Positions 15,490 through 23,060 of a DNA stretch of 64,000 nucleotides are shown piece after piece (positions within the stretch are counted from its first letter, which is position 1; each line of letters opens with the position of its first letter). The notes beneath the pieces were generated by a model. That model was not told the origin of the DNA. It saw only the letters and a list, made by a program, of their open reading frames with translations, and ran no database searches. Source of the stretch: HGM04593 sp045646965 (lineage in GTDB: Bacteria; Bacteroidota; Bacteroidia; Bacteroidales; Bacteroidaceae); assembly GCA_045646965.1 (NCBI GenBank), contig JAZRLR010000025.1:1-64000 (forward strand). Reading direction: 5' to 3'. A program made the position numbers and the translations under genes.

Positions 15490-15900
15490 TTAACGCATTG
15501 AGAGAGCCTTGTCCTCGGCTGCCTCCATAATCTCGCGTGCGCCGGGAGCCTTGTCATCTATGCCGCACAGGTGCAGAATACCGTGAATTATCACTCTGTA
15601 AAGTTCCTGCTCGTATGTGGCACCCACAAGCTCACTGTTACTTTTTACCGTGTCGAGTGAGATGAAAATGTCGCCGCTTATAACATCGTCCTCGCAATAA
15701 TCGAAAGTGATTATATCGGTGTAATAGTCGTGCTGCAGATACTCCTTATTTACCTCGAGAATCTTCTCGTCGTTGCAAAAGATGTAGGCTATATCGCCCA
15801 CTTTCTTACCATAGCTTGCAGCCACATTTTTTATCCACGTGCTCACCTCGCGTCGTTTAATTGCGGGCATCTTCACACCCTCGTTCAAATAGCTTATCAT
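15490..15900 (-). CDS. ybeY: Endoribonuclease YbeY
   Basis: A zinc-dependent RNase for 16S rRNA 3'-end maturation and ribosome quality control, 136 residues. The motif HGILHLCGIDDKAPG near residue 110 supplies two His, but where many bacteria have a third His (HGxLHLxGYDH) this protein has Asp; I believe this is common in Bacteroidota. It starts 12 bases after the SpmAB gene ends, so it may share a message with it. An alternative start at the MPAIKRRE codon ten residues in is possible. Confidence 0.85.
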   Translation of the reverse strand: MISYLNEGVKMPAIKRREVSTWIKNVAASYGKKVGDIAYIFCNDEKILEVNKEYLQHDYYTDIITFDYCEDDVISGDIFISLDTVKSNSELVGATYEQELYRVIIHGILHLCGIDDKAPGAREIMEAAEDKALSMR

Positions 15901-15912
15901 ATTATAAATAAT

Positions 15913-17148
15913 TTAGTTACCAAAGAAAATATATGCCACGGCTATGGCAGCCGCTATACCCGCGGCATCGGCTATGAGGCCACAGGCAACGGCGTGACGG
16001 GTTTTTCTTATGCCTACACTGCCGAAATAGACCGCAAGAATATAAAAAGTGGTGTCGGTGGCACCCTGAAAAAGACAGGCCAGACGCCCCGTAAAAGAGT
16101 CGGCACCAAAGGTGGTCATAGCGTCAATCATCATACCCCTTGCACCGCTTCCGCTCAAAGGCTTCATAATAGCCGTGGGCAGAGCACCCACAAAATCGGT
16201 GCCGAGGCCCACCTTTTCGGCACAACAGGCCACACCGCCCATAATCACATCCATACCTCCCGAGGCACGGAACACCCCCACAGCCACAAGTATGGCCACA
16301 AGATAGGGAATTATGCGCACAGCGGTAGAGAAACCCTCCTTGGCACCCTCGATGAAGGCATCGTACACATTTATGCGCGCACGCATACCTGCAACGATAA
16401 AAAGGATTATTACCGAGAAAAGAATTATATTGGCCATAGAGGTGGAGAGCACCTCAATCTGTATCTGCGAGAGCTGCATCATTCCCCAGGTACCCGCCGC
16501 CACAAGCAGACATATACCAAGCAGAAAGCCAAGCAGCACACGGTTAAAGATATTTATGCGCTGCCACAGAGCCGTCACCACAAGACCAACTACGGTGGAC
16601 ACCGTGGTTGCTATGAGTATGGGAATGAATACATCGGTGGGGTTGGTGGCGCCAAGCTGCACACGATAGAGCAGCACACTCACGGGGATGAGCGTGAGCC
16701 CCGATGTGTTGAGTACCAGAAACATAATCATAGGGTTGCTTGCCGTCTCCTTGTCGCGGTTTATCTCCTGCAACTCCTGCATAGCCTTCAGGCCCATAGG
16801 CGTGGCGGCATTGTCGAGCCCCAGCAGATTGGCCGAGAAATTCATAAACATAGTACCCATAGCGGGGTGCCCTTTGGGTATATCGGGAAAAATTCTGCAC
16901 AACACTGGGCTCAATATCCTTGCGATGGCAGCCACAAGACCACCCCTCTCCCCTATCTTCATAATTCCCATCCACAGCGAGAGAACTCCCGTGAGACCGA
17001 GCGAAATCTCAAAGGCGCTGCGTGCCGTGTCAAAGGTAGAGGTCATTATAGCGGGAAACACCTCCATATCGCCCATAAAGAGCAGGCGACACAGTGCAAT
17101 CACAAATGCCAAAAGGAAAAAAGCCACCCAAATGTAGTTGAGAACCAT
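15913..17148 (-). CDS. Fused SpmA/SpmB-like membrane protein
   Basis: A 411-residue membrane protein with about ten helices in two related halves. Each half carries a nucleoside-recognition (Gate) type domain; the N-terminal half has NLLGLDNAATPMGLKAM as in SpmA, and the C-terminal half has MKPLSGSGARGMMID and GATDTTFYILAVYFG as in SpmB. In Bacillus, SpmA and SpmB affect spore core dehydration; Bacteroidota do not sporulate, so transport of a small solute is the more likely role. The + strand here is strikingly C-rich. Confidence 0.85.
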   Translation of the reverse strand: MVLNYIWVAFFLLAFVIALCRLLFMGDMEVFPAIMTSTFDTARSAFEISLGLTGVLSLWMGIMKIGERGGLVAAIARILSPVLCRIFPDIPKGHPAMGTMFMNFSANLLGLDNAATPMGLKAMQELQEINRDKETASNPMIMFLVLNTSGLTLIPVSVLLYRVQLGATNPTDVFIPILIATTVSTVVGLVVTALWQRINIFNRVLLGFLLGICLLVAAGTWGMMQLSQIQIEVLSTSMANIILFSVIILFIVAGMRARINVYDAFIEGAKEGFSTAVRIIPYLVAILVAVGVFRASGGMDVIMGGVACCAEKVGLGTDFVGALPTAIMKPLSGSGARGMMIDAMTTFGADSFTGRLACLFQGATDTTFYILAVYFGSVGIRKTRHAVACGLIADAAGIAAAIAVAYIFFGN

Positions 17149-17176
17149 ATAAAGTATCGTTTAATGTTTATAGAGT

Positions 17177-17234
17177 GCGAAGATAATAAAATATAAAATT
17201 TAAACCACATTGCAATTATTATTATTATCTTCGC
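17177..17234. promoter_or_regulatory. Divergent symmetrical promoters
   Basis: A perfect 13-bp inverted repeat, GCGAAGATAATAA (17177-17189) and TTATTATCTTCGC (17222-17234), places the sequence TATCTTCG as the -7 box on each strand. One serves the SpmAB-ybeY side and the other ruvB. The variant TATCTTCG is also seen before mutS and dapB. Confidence 0.45.
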
Positions 17235-17356
17235 GCTTGTTAAGTTGAGAAACCCTCTGCACCTTCATTTAAGAAACAGTGCGTGCCCACAGCCGCAAAA
17301 CAAAGGGGAGAGAAATCTTCAAACTACCAAAGTAAATAATAAACGCAAAAAAATAT

Positions 17357-18376
17357 ATGAGCGAAGAATTTAACATTCGCGGCAAGAATAGCGACAAAGA
17401 ATTCGAGAACGCATTGCGCCCCCTCGCCTTCGGCGATTTCAGCGGACAGGAGAAGGTGGTGAGCAACCTTCGCATATTTGTTCAGGCCGCAAAAATGCGT
17501 GGCGAGTCACTCGACCACGTTCTCTTGCACGGCCCTCCGGGCTTGGGAAAGACCACATTGAGCAATATCATAGCCAATGAGCTGGGCGTGGGCTTCAAGG
17601 TTACATCGGGCCCCGTGCTTGACAAGCCGGGAGACCTCGCAGGCATACTCACCTCGCTCGAGCCCAACGATGTGCTTTTCATCGACGAGATACACCGCCT
17701 CTCACCCATCGTCGAGGAGTATCTCTACTCGGCTATGGAGGACTACCGCATAGATATCCTCATAGACAAGGGCCCCTCGGCACGTTCCATACAGATAGAC
17801 CTCAACCCCTTCACGCTTATCGGCGCAACCACCCGCAGCGGACTCCTCACAGCTCCTCTGCGTGCCCGTTTCGGAATAAATATGCACCTTGAGTACTACG
17901 ACAGCCGCACCCTCGCAGGTATCATAGCACGCTCGGCACATATCCTTGGGGTTACATTCGACGAAGAGGCCGCCTACGAGATAGCGCGTCGCAGCCGCGG
18001 CACCCCGCGTATTGCGAACGCCCTGCTGCGTCGTGTGCGCGACTTTGCACAGGTGATGGGCAACGGACACATCACAAACTCCATTGCAAAGCTCGCACTC
18101 GAGGCGCTGAATATAGACCGTTACGGACTCGACGAGATAGACAACAAAATATTGTGCACAATCATAGACAAGTTCAAGGGAGGCCCTGTGGGCATAGGCA
18201 CCATAGCAACCGCCTTGAGCGAGGATGCAGGTACCATAGAGGAGGTGTATGAGCCCTATCTCATAAAAGAGGGTTTCATAAAACGCACTCCCCGTGGACG
18301 CGAGGTCACCGACCTTGCCTACAAACACCTGGGACGCAGCCGTTACAGCAACGGCGAGCAAGGCACACTCTTTTAA
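17357..18376 (+). CDS. ruvB: Holliday junction branch-migration helicase RuvB
   Basis: AAA+ motor that with RuvA drives branch migration at Holliday junctions. The 339-residue protein has Walker A GPPGLGKTT, Walker B LFIDEIHRL, the sensor and arginine-finger segment GATTRSGLLTAPLRARFG, and the C-terminal winged helix ending KRTPRGREVTDLAYKHLG. Length is normal. Neither ruvA nor ruvC is beside it. The flippase gene follows after 15 bases on the same strand. Confidence 0.97.
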   Translation: MSEEFNIRGKNSDKEFENALRPLAFGDFSGQEKVVSNLRIFVQAAKMRGESLDHVLLHGPPGLGKTTLSNIIANELGVGFKVTSGPVLDKPGDLAGILTSLEPNDVLFIDEIHRLSPIVEEYLYSAMEDYRIDILIDKGPSARSIQIDLNPFTLIGATTRSGLLTAPLRARFGINMHLEYYDSRTLAGIIARSAHILGVTFDEEAAYEIARRSRGTPRIANALLRRVRDFAQVMGNGHITNSIAKLALEALNIDRYGLDEIDNKILCTIIDKFKGGPVGIGTIATALSEDAGTIEEVYEPYLIKEGFIKRTPRGREVTDLAYKHLGRSRYSNGEQGTLF

Positions 18377-18391
18377 ACACAAACCAACGCT

Positions 18392-19879
18392 ATGGGTAAA
18401 CTGCAATCACTTGCAAAAGACACAGTTATATATGGATTAAGCAGCATTGTGGGGCGTTTCCTCAACTACCTGCTCGTGCCTCTCTACACAGCCAAGATGA
18501 GCGTGGAGAGCGGCAACTACGGCGTGCTCACAAATATATATGCCTGGACAGCACTGCTTCTTGTGCTCCTTACCTTCGGGTTCGAGACCACGTTCTTTAA
18601 ATTTGCAAACCAAGAGAGCACAAACCTCTCGAAGACCTTCTCGATGTCGATACAGGTGATAGGCACGCTGTGTGTGGTGTTCCTCGCCGCGGTATTTGGT
18701 TTCCTGCCCTCGATATCCGAGGCGCTGGGCTATGCCTCCCACCCCGAATTCATAACAATTATGGCTGTGGTGGTGGCTCTCGATGCCCTGCAGGCAATTC
18801 CCTTCGGGCTGCTGCGCTTACAAAAGAGACCTTTGAAATTTGCGGCACTTAAGTTGCTGAATATCTTCACAAACATAGCGCTCAACCTCATAGTATTTCT
18901 GCTGTTACCCGAGATACTCGAGAGATACCCCGACGCACCGGGCAATCTCTATTCGCCCGATAACCAGGCACTCTATGTGTTTGTGATAAACCTTGTGTGC
19001 ACATCGTTCATCACCCTCTTCTTCATTCCCGAGTTCCGCCTGTTCCGATTCACAGCCGACACAAAGCTGCTCAAAAGTATGCTTTCCTACTCGTGGCCGC
19101 TGCTGCTGCTCGGCATAGCAGGTATCTTGAACCTTAACGCCGACAAAATAATTTACACACAGCTTGTGCCCGGGCAAAAAGGTGCTATGGAATTGAGTAT
19201 ATATGGCGGAGCGGTGAAGGTAGCCGCTATTATGGCAATGCTTATGCAGGCCTTCCGCTATGCCTACGAGCCGTTTGTCTTTGGAAACAGCAAGGAAAAG
19301 AACAGCAACGAGCTCAATGCCACCGCAATGAAATTCTTTGTCATAATAGCCCTGATGGCCTTTCTGTGCGTAGTGTTTTATATGGATATTCTGCGCTACA
19401 TAGTAAATTCCAGCTATTGGGAGGGGCTCAAGGTGGTACCCATCGTTATGGCAGCCGAGATTTTTATGGGCATATATTTCAACCTCTCGTTCTGGTATAA
19501 ACTGAACGACGAGACCTACTGGGGTGCTATATTCTCGTTCATAGGATGTGCGGTGCTCTTTGCGATAAACATAATATTTGTGCCTCGATATGGCTATATA
19601 GCCTGCGCGTGGGGTTCCTTTGCGGGATATTTCACCGCTATGACACTCTCCTATTTTGTGGGACAGAAGCGCAACCCCACACACTACGACCTCAAGGGGA
19701 TATTCTCTTATGCAGCGCTGTTTGCTGTGCTCTACGGCACATCACTCCTGCTGCCCATAGAAAACACCGCAGCCAAGCTTGCCGTGAACACCCTGCTGCT
19801 CATAGTTTTTGTGGCCTACTTTGTAAAAAAAGACCTGCCACTAAACAAAATCCCGTTTGTAAAGAGATTTGTGAAATAG
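18392..19879 (+). CDS. Polysaccharide flippase (MOP superfamily, Wzx-like)
   Basis: A 495-residue membrane protein with about 14 hydrophobic helices, matching the polysaccharide-export branch of the MOP superfamily that flips lipid-linked sugars across the inner membrane. N-terminal sequence SLAKDTVIYGLSSIVGRFLNYLLVPLYT is typical. It lies behind ruvB, not in a glycan cluster, so it may serve a general surface polymer. A strong terminator follows at 19912-19962. Confidence 0.85.
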   Translation: MGKLQSLAKDTVIYGLSSIVGRFLNYLLVPLYTAKMSVESGNYGVLTNIYAWTALLLVLLTFGFETTFFKFANQESTNLSKTFSMSIQVIGTLCVVFLAAVFGFLPSISEALGYASHPEFITIMAVVVALDALQAIPFGLLRLQKRPLKFAALKLLNIFTNIALNLIVFLLLPEILERYPDAPGNLYSPDNQALYVFVINLVCTSFITLFFIPEFRLFRFTADTKLLKSMLSYSWPLLLLGIAGILNLNADKIIYTQLVPGQKGAMELSIYGGAVKVAAIMAMLMQAFRYAYEPFVFGNSKEKNSNELNATAMKFFVIIALMAFLCVVFYMDILRYIVNSSYWEGLKVVPIVMAAEIFMGIYFNLSFWYKLNDETYWGAIFSFIGCAVLFAINIIFVPRYGYIACAWGSFAGYFTAMTLSYFVGQKRNPTHYDLKGIFSYAALFAVLYGTSLLLPIENTAAKLAVNTLLLIVFVAYFVKKDLPLNKIPFVKRFVK

Positions 19880-19911
19880 ATTGGGGAATAAACACCTATA
19901 CTATTTAAAAT

Positions 19912-19962
19912 AAAAATGTATCAAGGTAATCGATAAAAAGACTATCTTGATACATTTTTTTT
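19912..19962 (+). terminator. Terminator of the ruvB-flippase unit
   Basis: AAAAATGTATCAAG (19912-19925) pairs with CTTGATACATTTTT (from 19946); the loop is about 20 bases and a run of T follows. It is at the left edge of the AT-rich restriction-modification block. Confidence 0.65.
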
Positions 19963-20021
19963 GTGTCGGTATAATACAAAAGATTATTTATATGAATACA
20001 ATTATTGTAAATTTATTTTAA

Positions 20022-20735
20022 TTACAAATTATCTACAAGTAATGATTTAATCTGCTCTATACATTTAATAGTTGATGCATATGTTAATGGCTTAAAAAAT
20101 TCTGCTTTATGTATAGGTTCATCAACTTTACGCTCGCCTTTTATTAGCGTCATTATATGTAAATCAATATCAAAATGCGACATTAAAGTATGACTACTAT
20201 GACTCCCTAATATAACAGATTTATCAATTTCGGAATAATCACCTGTTAATTGACTTTCAAATTGTAGTAATGCACATTTAAGATTTGTGTATATAGATTT
20301 TAATAATGTAAAATCTACTAAAATACGTTTTAACATTGCATTTTCAGTATATGCTTTACACTCTATACCCAAAACAAATTTACCATCTATCATCGTATGA
20401 TTATCTACTTGGGCCTTAAAAACAAAATCTGCATAATTATCTTCAATCCATTTTTTTACTTCCACAGATTTTATTCTATCTATATATTCTTTTCGCAAAG
20501 GAATATCAATTCTTTTATCAGAAAAAGACAATCTTTTTTCTGCACCACCTAATTCACTCCACGCAATTTTAACAAGTTCTTTACAAAATTCTTCTAAAAG
20601 CTTACCTTTAGCAGAACGGATTATACCACCATAAGCCCTGTCTTCATCTACTTTTGCTACATATTCAATACCTTGTATTCTTGAATTAACAATATCAATT
20701 AGTTCATATAGACGTCTTTCATTATCAGGTTTCAT
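20022..20735 (-). CDS. Type II restriction endonuclease (predicted)
   Basis: A 237-residue protein directly downstream of a DNA cytosine methyltransferase. DGKFVLGIECKAY at about residues 116-128 gives the D-(x)n-E-x-K catalytic core of PD-(D/E)XK nucleases; GKLLEEF near residue 44 may supply another acidic residue. No specific restriction family is recognised, so the site is unknown. The start is 3 bases after the methyltransferase stop, the usual order protecting the host by expressing methylase first. Very AT-rich compared with surrounding genes. Confidence 0.75.
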   Translation of the reverse strand: MKPDNERRLYELIDIVNSRIQGIEYVAKVDEDRAYGGIIRSAKGKLLEEFCKELVKIAWSELGGAEKRLSFSDKRIDIPLRKEYIDRIKSVEVKKWIEDNYADFVFKAQVDNHTMIDGKFVLGIECKAYTENAMLKRILVDFTLLKSIYTNLKCALLQFESQLTGDYSEIDKSVILGSHSSHTLMSHFDIDLHIMTLIKGERKVDEPIHKAEFFKPLTYASTIKCIEQIKSLLVDNL

Positions 20736-20738
20736 CGC

Positions 20739-21965
20739 TTATAAAGTTTTTAATTGATCTATTATATTATTTGCTATAGCATATGCTAATAAAACTGGAA
20801 CAGCATTACCTATTTGTTGATATTGACTTAATCCTTTTTCCCATGACATTTTTGTACGCATACCTTCAAAAATAAAATCATCCGGAAAAGATTGTAATCT
20901 AGCTCCCTCTCTTGCTGTAAAATTTCTATCTAAATAAGGATGAATAAAATTAGATTGAAATGATGCAGCAATTGTTGGAGCCGGTAAATTACCAAAAACT
21001 CTTTGATTATTTTGACTAAATTTAATATTTGATTTTTCAGTAGGTGTACCGCGTTTTACCGCACCATGAGTATCCCAAACATCAATCAAAGATTGTCCTG
21101 CTTTTATAGCTTTAAATCGTTCAATCAAACGAGCGGTATGCTTCATTGCAATATGATTATTCACTTTTTTTGATTTCAGTCTAACAAATCTTTGAAAATC
21201 ATTTTGCACTTCACAAATATACTCCGCATTCTCAACACCTTCTCCAGCTTTTATTTGTGGTAAATCATTTATAGCATCATCCACTGTAATATAATTATCC
21301 ATAATATATGGAAGAGGATGTGTGGGAAAAATATTTAAATCTTTTCTATAACCAATAAGTATTACACGCTCTCTATTTTGAGGTGTACCATAATCTGATG
21401 CTTTTAAGACTTTATAAGCAACATTATATCCACAATTGCCGGCTCTAGAAAATTCTTCAACTATTGTACGAATTACTTGACCATTTTGCATAGAAAGCAA
21501 CCCCTTAACATTCTCCATCACAAACACCTTTGGAGAATACCAATTTATAAACTTCACAAAGCCATAAAATAATTTATTTCGTGGGTCGTCAGCTACTTTA
21601 TTACGTCTTTTATTTGCCAAACTAAAACCCTGACAAGGTGGTCCACCTATGATTATATCAGGAGTTTTACCACATAGCAATTCATCAACCTCTTCTTTTA
21701 CAATTTCTATAATATCTTTACATAGAAAAGGTGTTTGTGGAAAATTTCTTAAAAAAGTTTTCTCACAATTTTCATCAATATCTGAAGCAAATATAGATTT
21801 TATTCCAGCTAATTCAAATCCTTTTGTTAAACCTCCACAACCTGAAAATAAGTCTATAGATGTATATTTAAAATGTGTTTTATGATTTGAAATAAGTTTT
21901 GCAAAAATATCTTTTATATGATTTCTTGGTTGTAAATCATCAAATAATGTTTTATCTTGACACAT
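20739..21965 (-). CDS. DNA (cytosine-5) methyltransferase
   Basis: A 408-residue C5 methyltransferase with all main motifs in order: SIDLFSGCGGLTKGFELAG (I, SAM binding), GGPPCQGFSLANKR (IV, catalytic Cys), VMENVKGLL (VI), RERVILIGY (VIII) and QIGNAVPVLLAYAIA (X). The target-recognition region lies at about 240-340. It protects DNA from the partner nuclease that follows. About 30 residues precede motif I. AT-rich composition points to horizontal gain. Upstream, 21,966-22,116 is AT-rich with no gene. Confidence 0.95.
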   Translation of the reverse strand: MCQDKTLFDDLQPRNHIKDIFAKLISNHKTHFKYTSIDLFSGCGGLTKGFELAGIKSIFASDIDENCEKTFLRNFPQTPFLCKDIIEIVKEEVDELLCGKTPDIIIGGPPCQGFSLANKRRNKVADDPRNKLFYGFVKFINWYSPKVFVMENVKGLLSMQNGQVIRTIVEEFSRAGNCGYNVAYKVLKASDYGTPQNRERVILIGYRKDLNIFPTHPLPYIMDNYITVDDAINDLPQIKAGEGVENAEYICEVQNDFQRFVRLKSKKVNNHIAMKHTARLIERFKAIKAGQSLIDVWDTHGAVKRGTPTEKSNIKFSQNNQRVFGNLPAPTIAASFQSNFIHPYLDRNFTAREGARLQSFPDDFIFEGMRTKMSWEKGLSQYQQIGNAVPVLLAYAIANNIIDQLKTL

Positions 21966-22079
21966 AGTTTATATACTTTAGTGCAAATATACATAAAAAT
22001 AAACTATAATTATTTAAAAAGTATAAATATTGCTATAATATTTATATCGAACCAAAAACTACAACAAGGTGTTTGATTC

Positions 22080-22102
22080 GGCTCAAGTTTTTACGTTGAG
22101 CC
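22080..22102. repeat. Hairpin GGCTCAA / TTGAGCC
   Basis: A 7-bp inverted repeat with a nine-base spacer between the methyltransferase and the tRNA terminator. The arms repeat the stem sequence of the terminator at 15452-15485. The flanking T-run is short (GTTTTT in the loop only), so its role is unclear; it marks the right edge of the AT-rich block. Confidence 0.4.
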
Positions 22103-22120
22103 CTTGATTATAATACAAAA

Positions 22121-22152
22121 AAGCGGAGAGAGTTTTTCAACTTTCTCCGCTT
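22121..22152 (-). terminator. Terminator of tRNA-Met
   Basis: On the minus strand AAGCGGAGA and TCTCCGCTT form a stem directly after the tRNA, followed by a T-run. The same A-rich side could stop transcripts from the left. Confidence 0.7.
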
Positions 22153-22155
22153 CAG

Positions 22156-22229
22156 TAGCGAGACCCGGGATTGAACCGGGGACCTCATGATTATGAATCA
22201 TGCGCTCTAACCAGCTGAGCTATCTCGCC
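22156..22229 (-). tRNA. tRNA-Met (CAU), elongator type
   Basis: A 74-base cloverleaf on the minus strand: acceptor GGCGAGA with TCTCGCT, D arm GCTC-AGCTGGTTA-GAGC, anticodon stem-loop CATGA-TTCATAA-TCATG with anticodon CAT, and T arm CCCGG-TTCAATC-CCGGG. The first pair is G-U. No CCA is encoded. The acceptor and absence of the initiator C1-A72 features favour elongator Met; CAU anticodons can also be lysidine-modified tRNA-Ile, but the sequence resembles elongator Met. It has its own promoter at 22247-22278. Confidence 0.92.
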
Positions 22230-22246
22230 ATTGCATTTTTGCGGTG

Positions 22247-22278
22247 CAAAGATAAGGCGATTAATTGAGAATCACAAA
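22247..22278 (-). promoter_or_regulatory. tRNA-Met promoter
   Basis: Minus strand TTTG (22278-22275), 20 bases, TATCTTTG (22254-22247); 17 bases then lead to the tRNA 5' end. Confidence 0.65.
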
Positions 22279-22481
22279 CTTTTTTCTATTTTTCATCAAA
22301 AAAAAATATTTTTCTGCCTTTCGACAAGCACAAGAACACCCCTTTATTTACCTTAAAAAATAATGCGTTTGTTTTATTTAACTAAATATAATTAAACATT
22401 TTATTGTTTTTTTGCGATATTATTTTTATCTTGCACCAGAAATACTTAACCAACTAACCACACTTGAAAATCCTGTAACCG

Positions 22482-22862
22482 ATGAGTAAAGAAAAAATAA
22501 ACATTGAATACCCTATGAAAGGTAGCGCACCTATGATATGGCGCTACATAGGCACTGCGGCGGGGCTCTCGCCCTGGTTTGCCGACAAGGTGGAAGCAGA
22601 AGGTAAAACATTTATTTTTTATTGGGGAAAGAGCGAGCGTCGCATTGCACACACCGTGACACAGAGAAACGGGGTGTATGTGAGACTGAGATGGGACGAC
22701 GAAGAGCCGCACACCTACTTTGAGATGCGAATTTCCTACAACGAACTCACAAGGCAGCACACGCTCGAGATAACCGACTTTGCCGAGAAAGATGAAGCCG
22801 ACGACCAAAGAGACCTTTGGGATATGCAGATAGAGAAGTTGAGAAGGCTGTCGGGAATGTAA
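22482..22862 (+). CDS. START-like (SRPBCC fold) protein
   Basis: A 126-residue protein resembling the small START-like domain proteins of Bacteroidota. The opening IEYPMKGSAPMIWRYIGTAAGLSPWFAD is typical of SRPBCC folds such as AHSA1 relatives, which bind hydrophobic ligands in a helix-grip pocket. No catalytic residues are identifiable. It stands alone with its own AT-rich upstream region and is on the same strand as lptF/G, ribBA and aspC, from which it is separated by about 200 bases and a strong promoter. Confidence 0.75.
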   Translation: MSKEKINIEYPMKGSAPMIWRYIGTAAGLSPWFADKVEAEGKTFIFYWGKSERRIAHTVTQRNGVYVRLRWDDEEPHTYFEMRISYNELTRQHTLEITDFAEKDEADDQRDLWDMQIEKLRRLSGM

Positions 22863-22985
22863 AGCCGAAACAGAGAAATATACTACGGGGTTGTGAAATC
22901 CCGCGAATGAGCGCGCGCAATATCGGTAAAACGGTGTTGCGCGTGTTATATATAATATATAAATATTAAAAATAAATTAATTTGC

Positions 22986-23016
22986 TTTGCATTGCTCACA
23001 CCTTGCATTATCTTTG
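22986..23016 (+). promoter_or_regulatory. Promoter of the lptF/G-ribBA-aspC unit
   Basis: TTTG (22986-22989), 19 bases, TATCTTTG (23009-23016), both perfect. Transcription should start near 23023, about 38 bases before the permease start codon. Confidence 0.65.
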
Positions 23017-23060
23017 CACACTAAAGAATAGGCAAAATAATAGGCAAGCATTCTATTAGT

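Noticed and set aside
15836..15841. Other CACGTG cores (also near 33,121, 51,374 and 53,168) as parS sites
   Set aside because: Flanking bases do not match TGTTNCACGTGNAACA.
15730..17196. Long open frame (488 codons) on the + strand opposite SpmAB and ybeY
   Set aside because: It is a shadow of the biased codon use of the opposite gene; its product is rich in His, Gly and Thr with no domain.
22156..22229. tRNA-Ile2 (lysidine) or initiator tRNA for the CAU tRNA
   Set aside because: Acceptor and arm sequences resemble elongator tRNA-Met; initiator features are absent.
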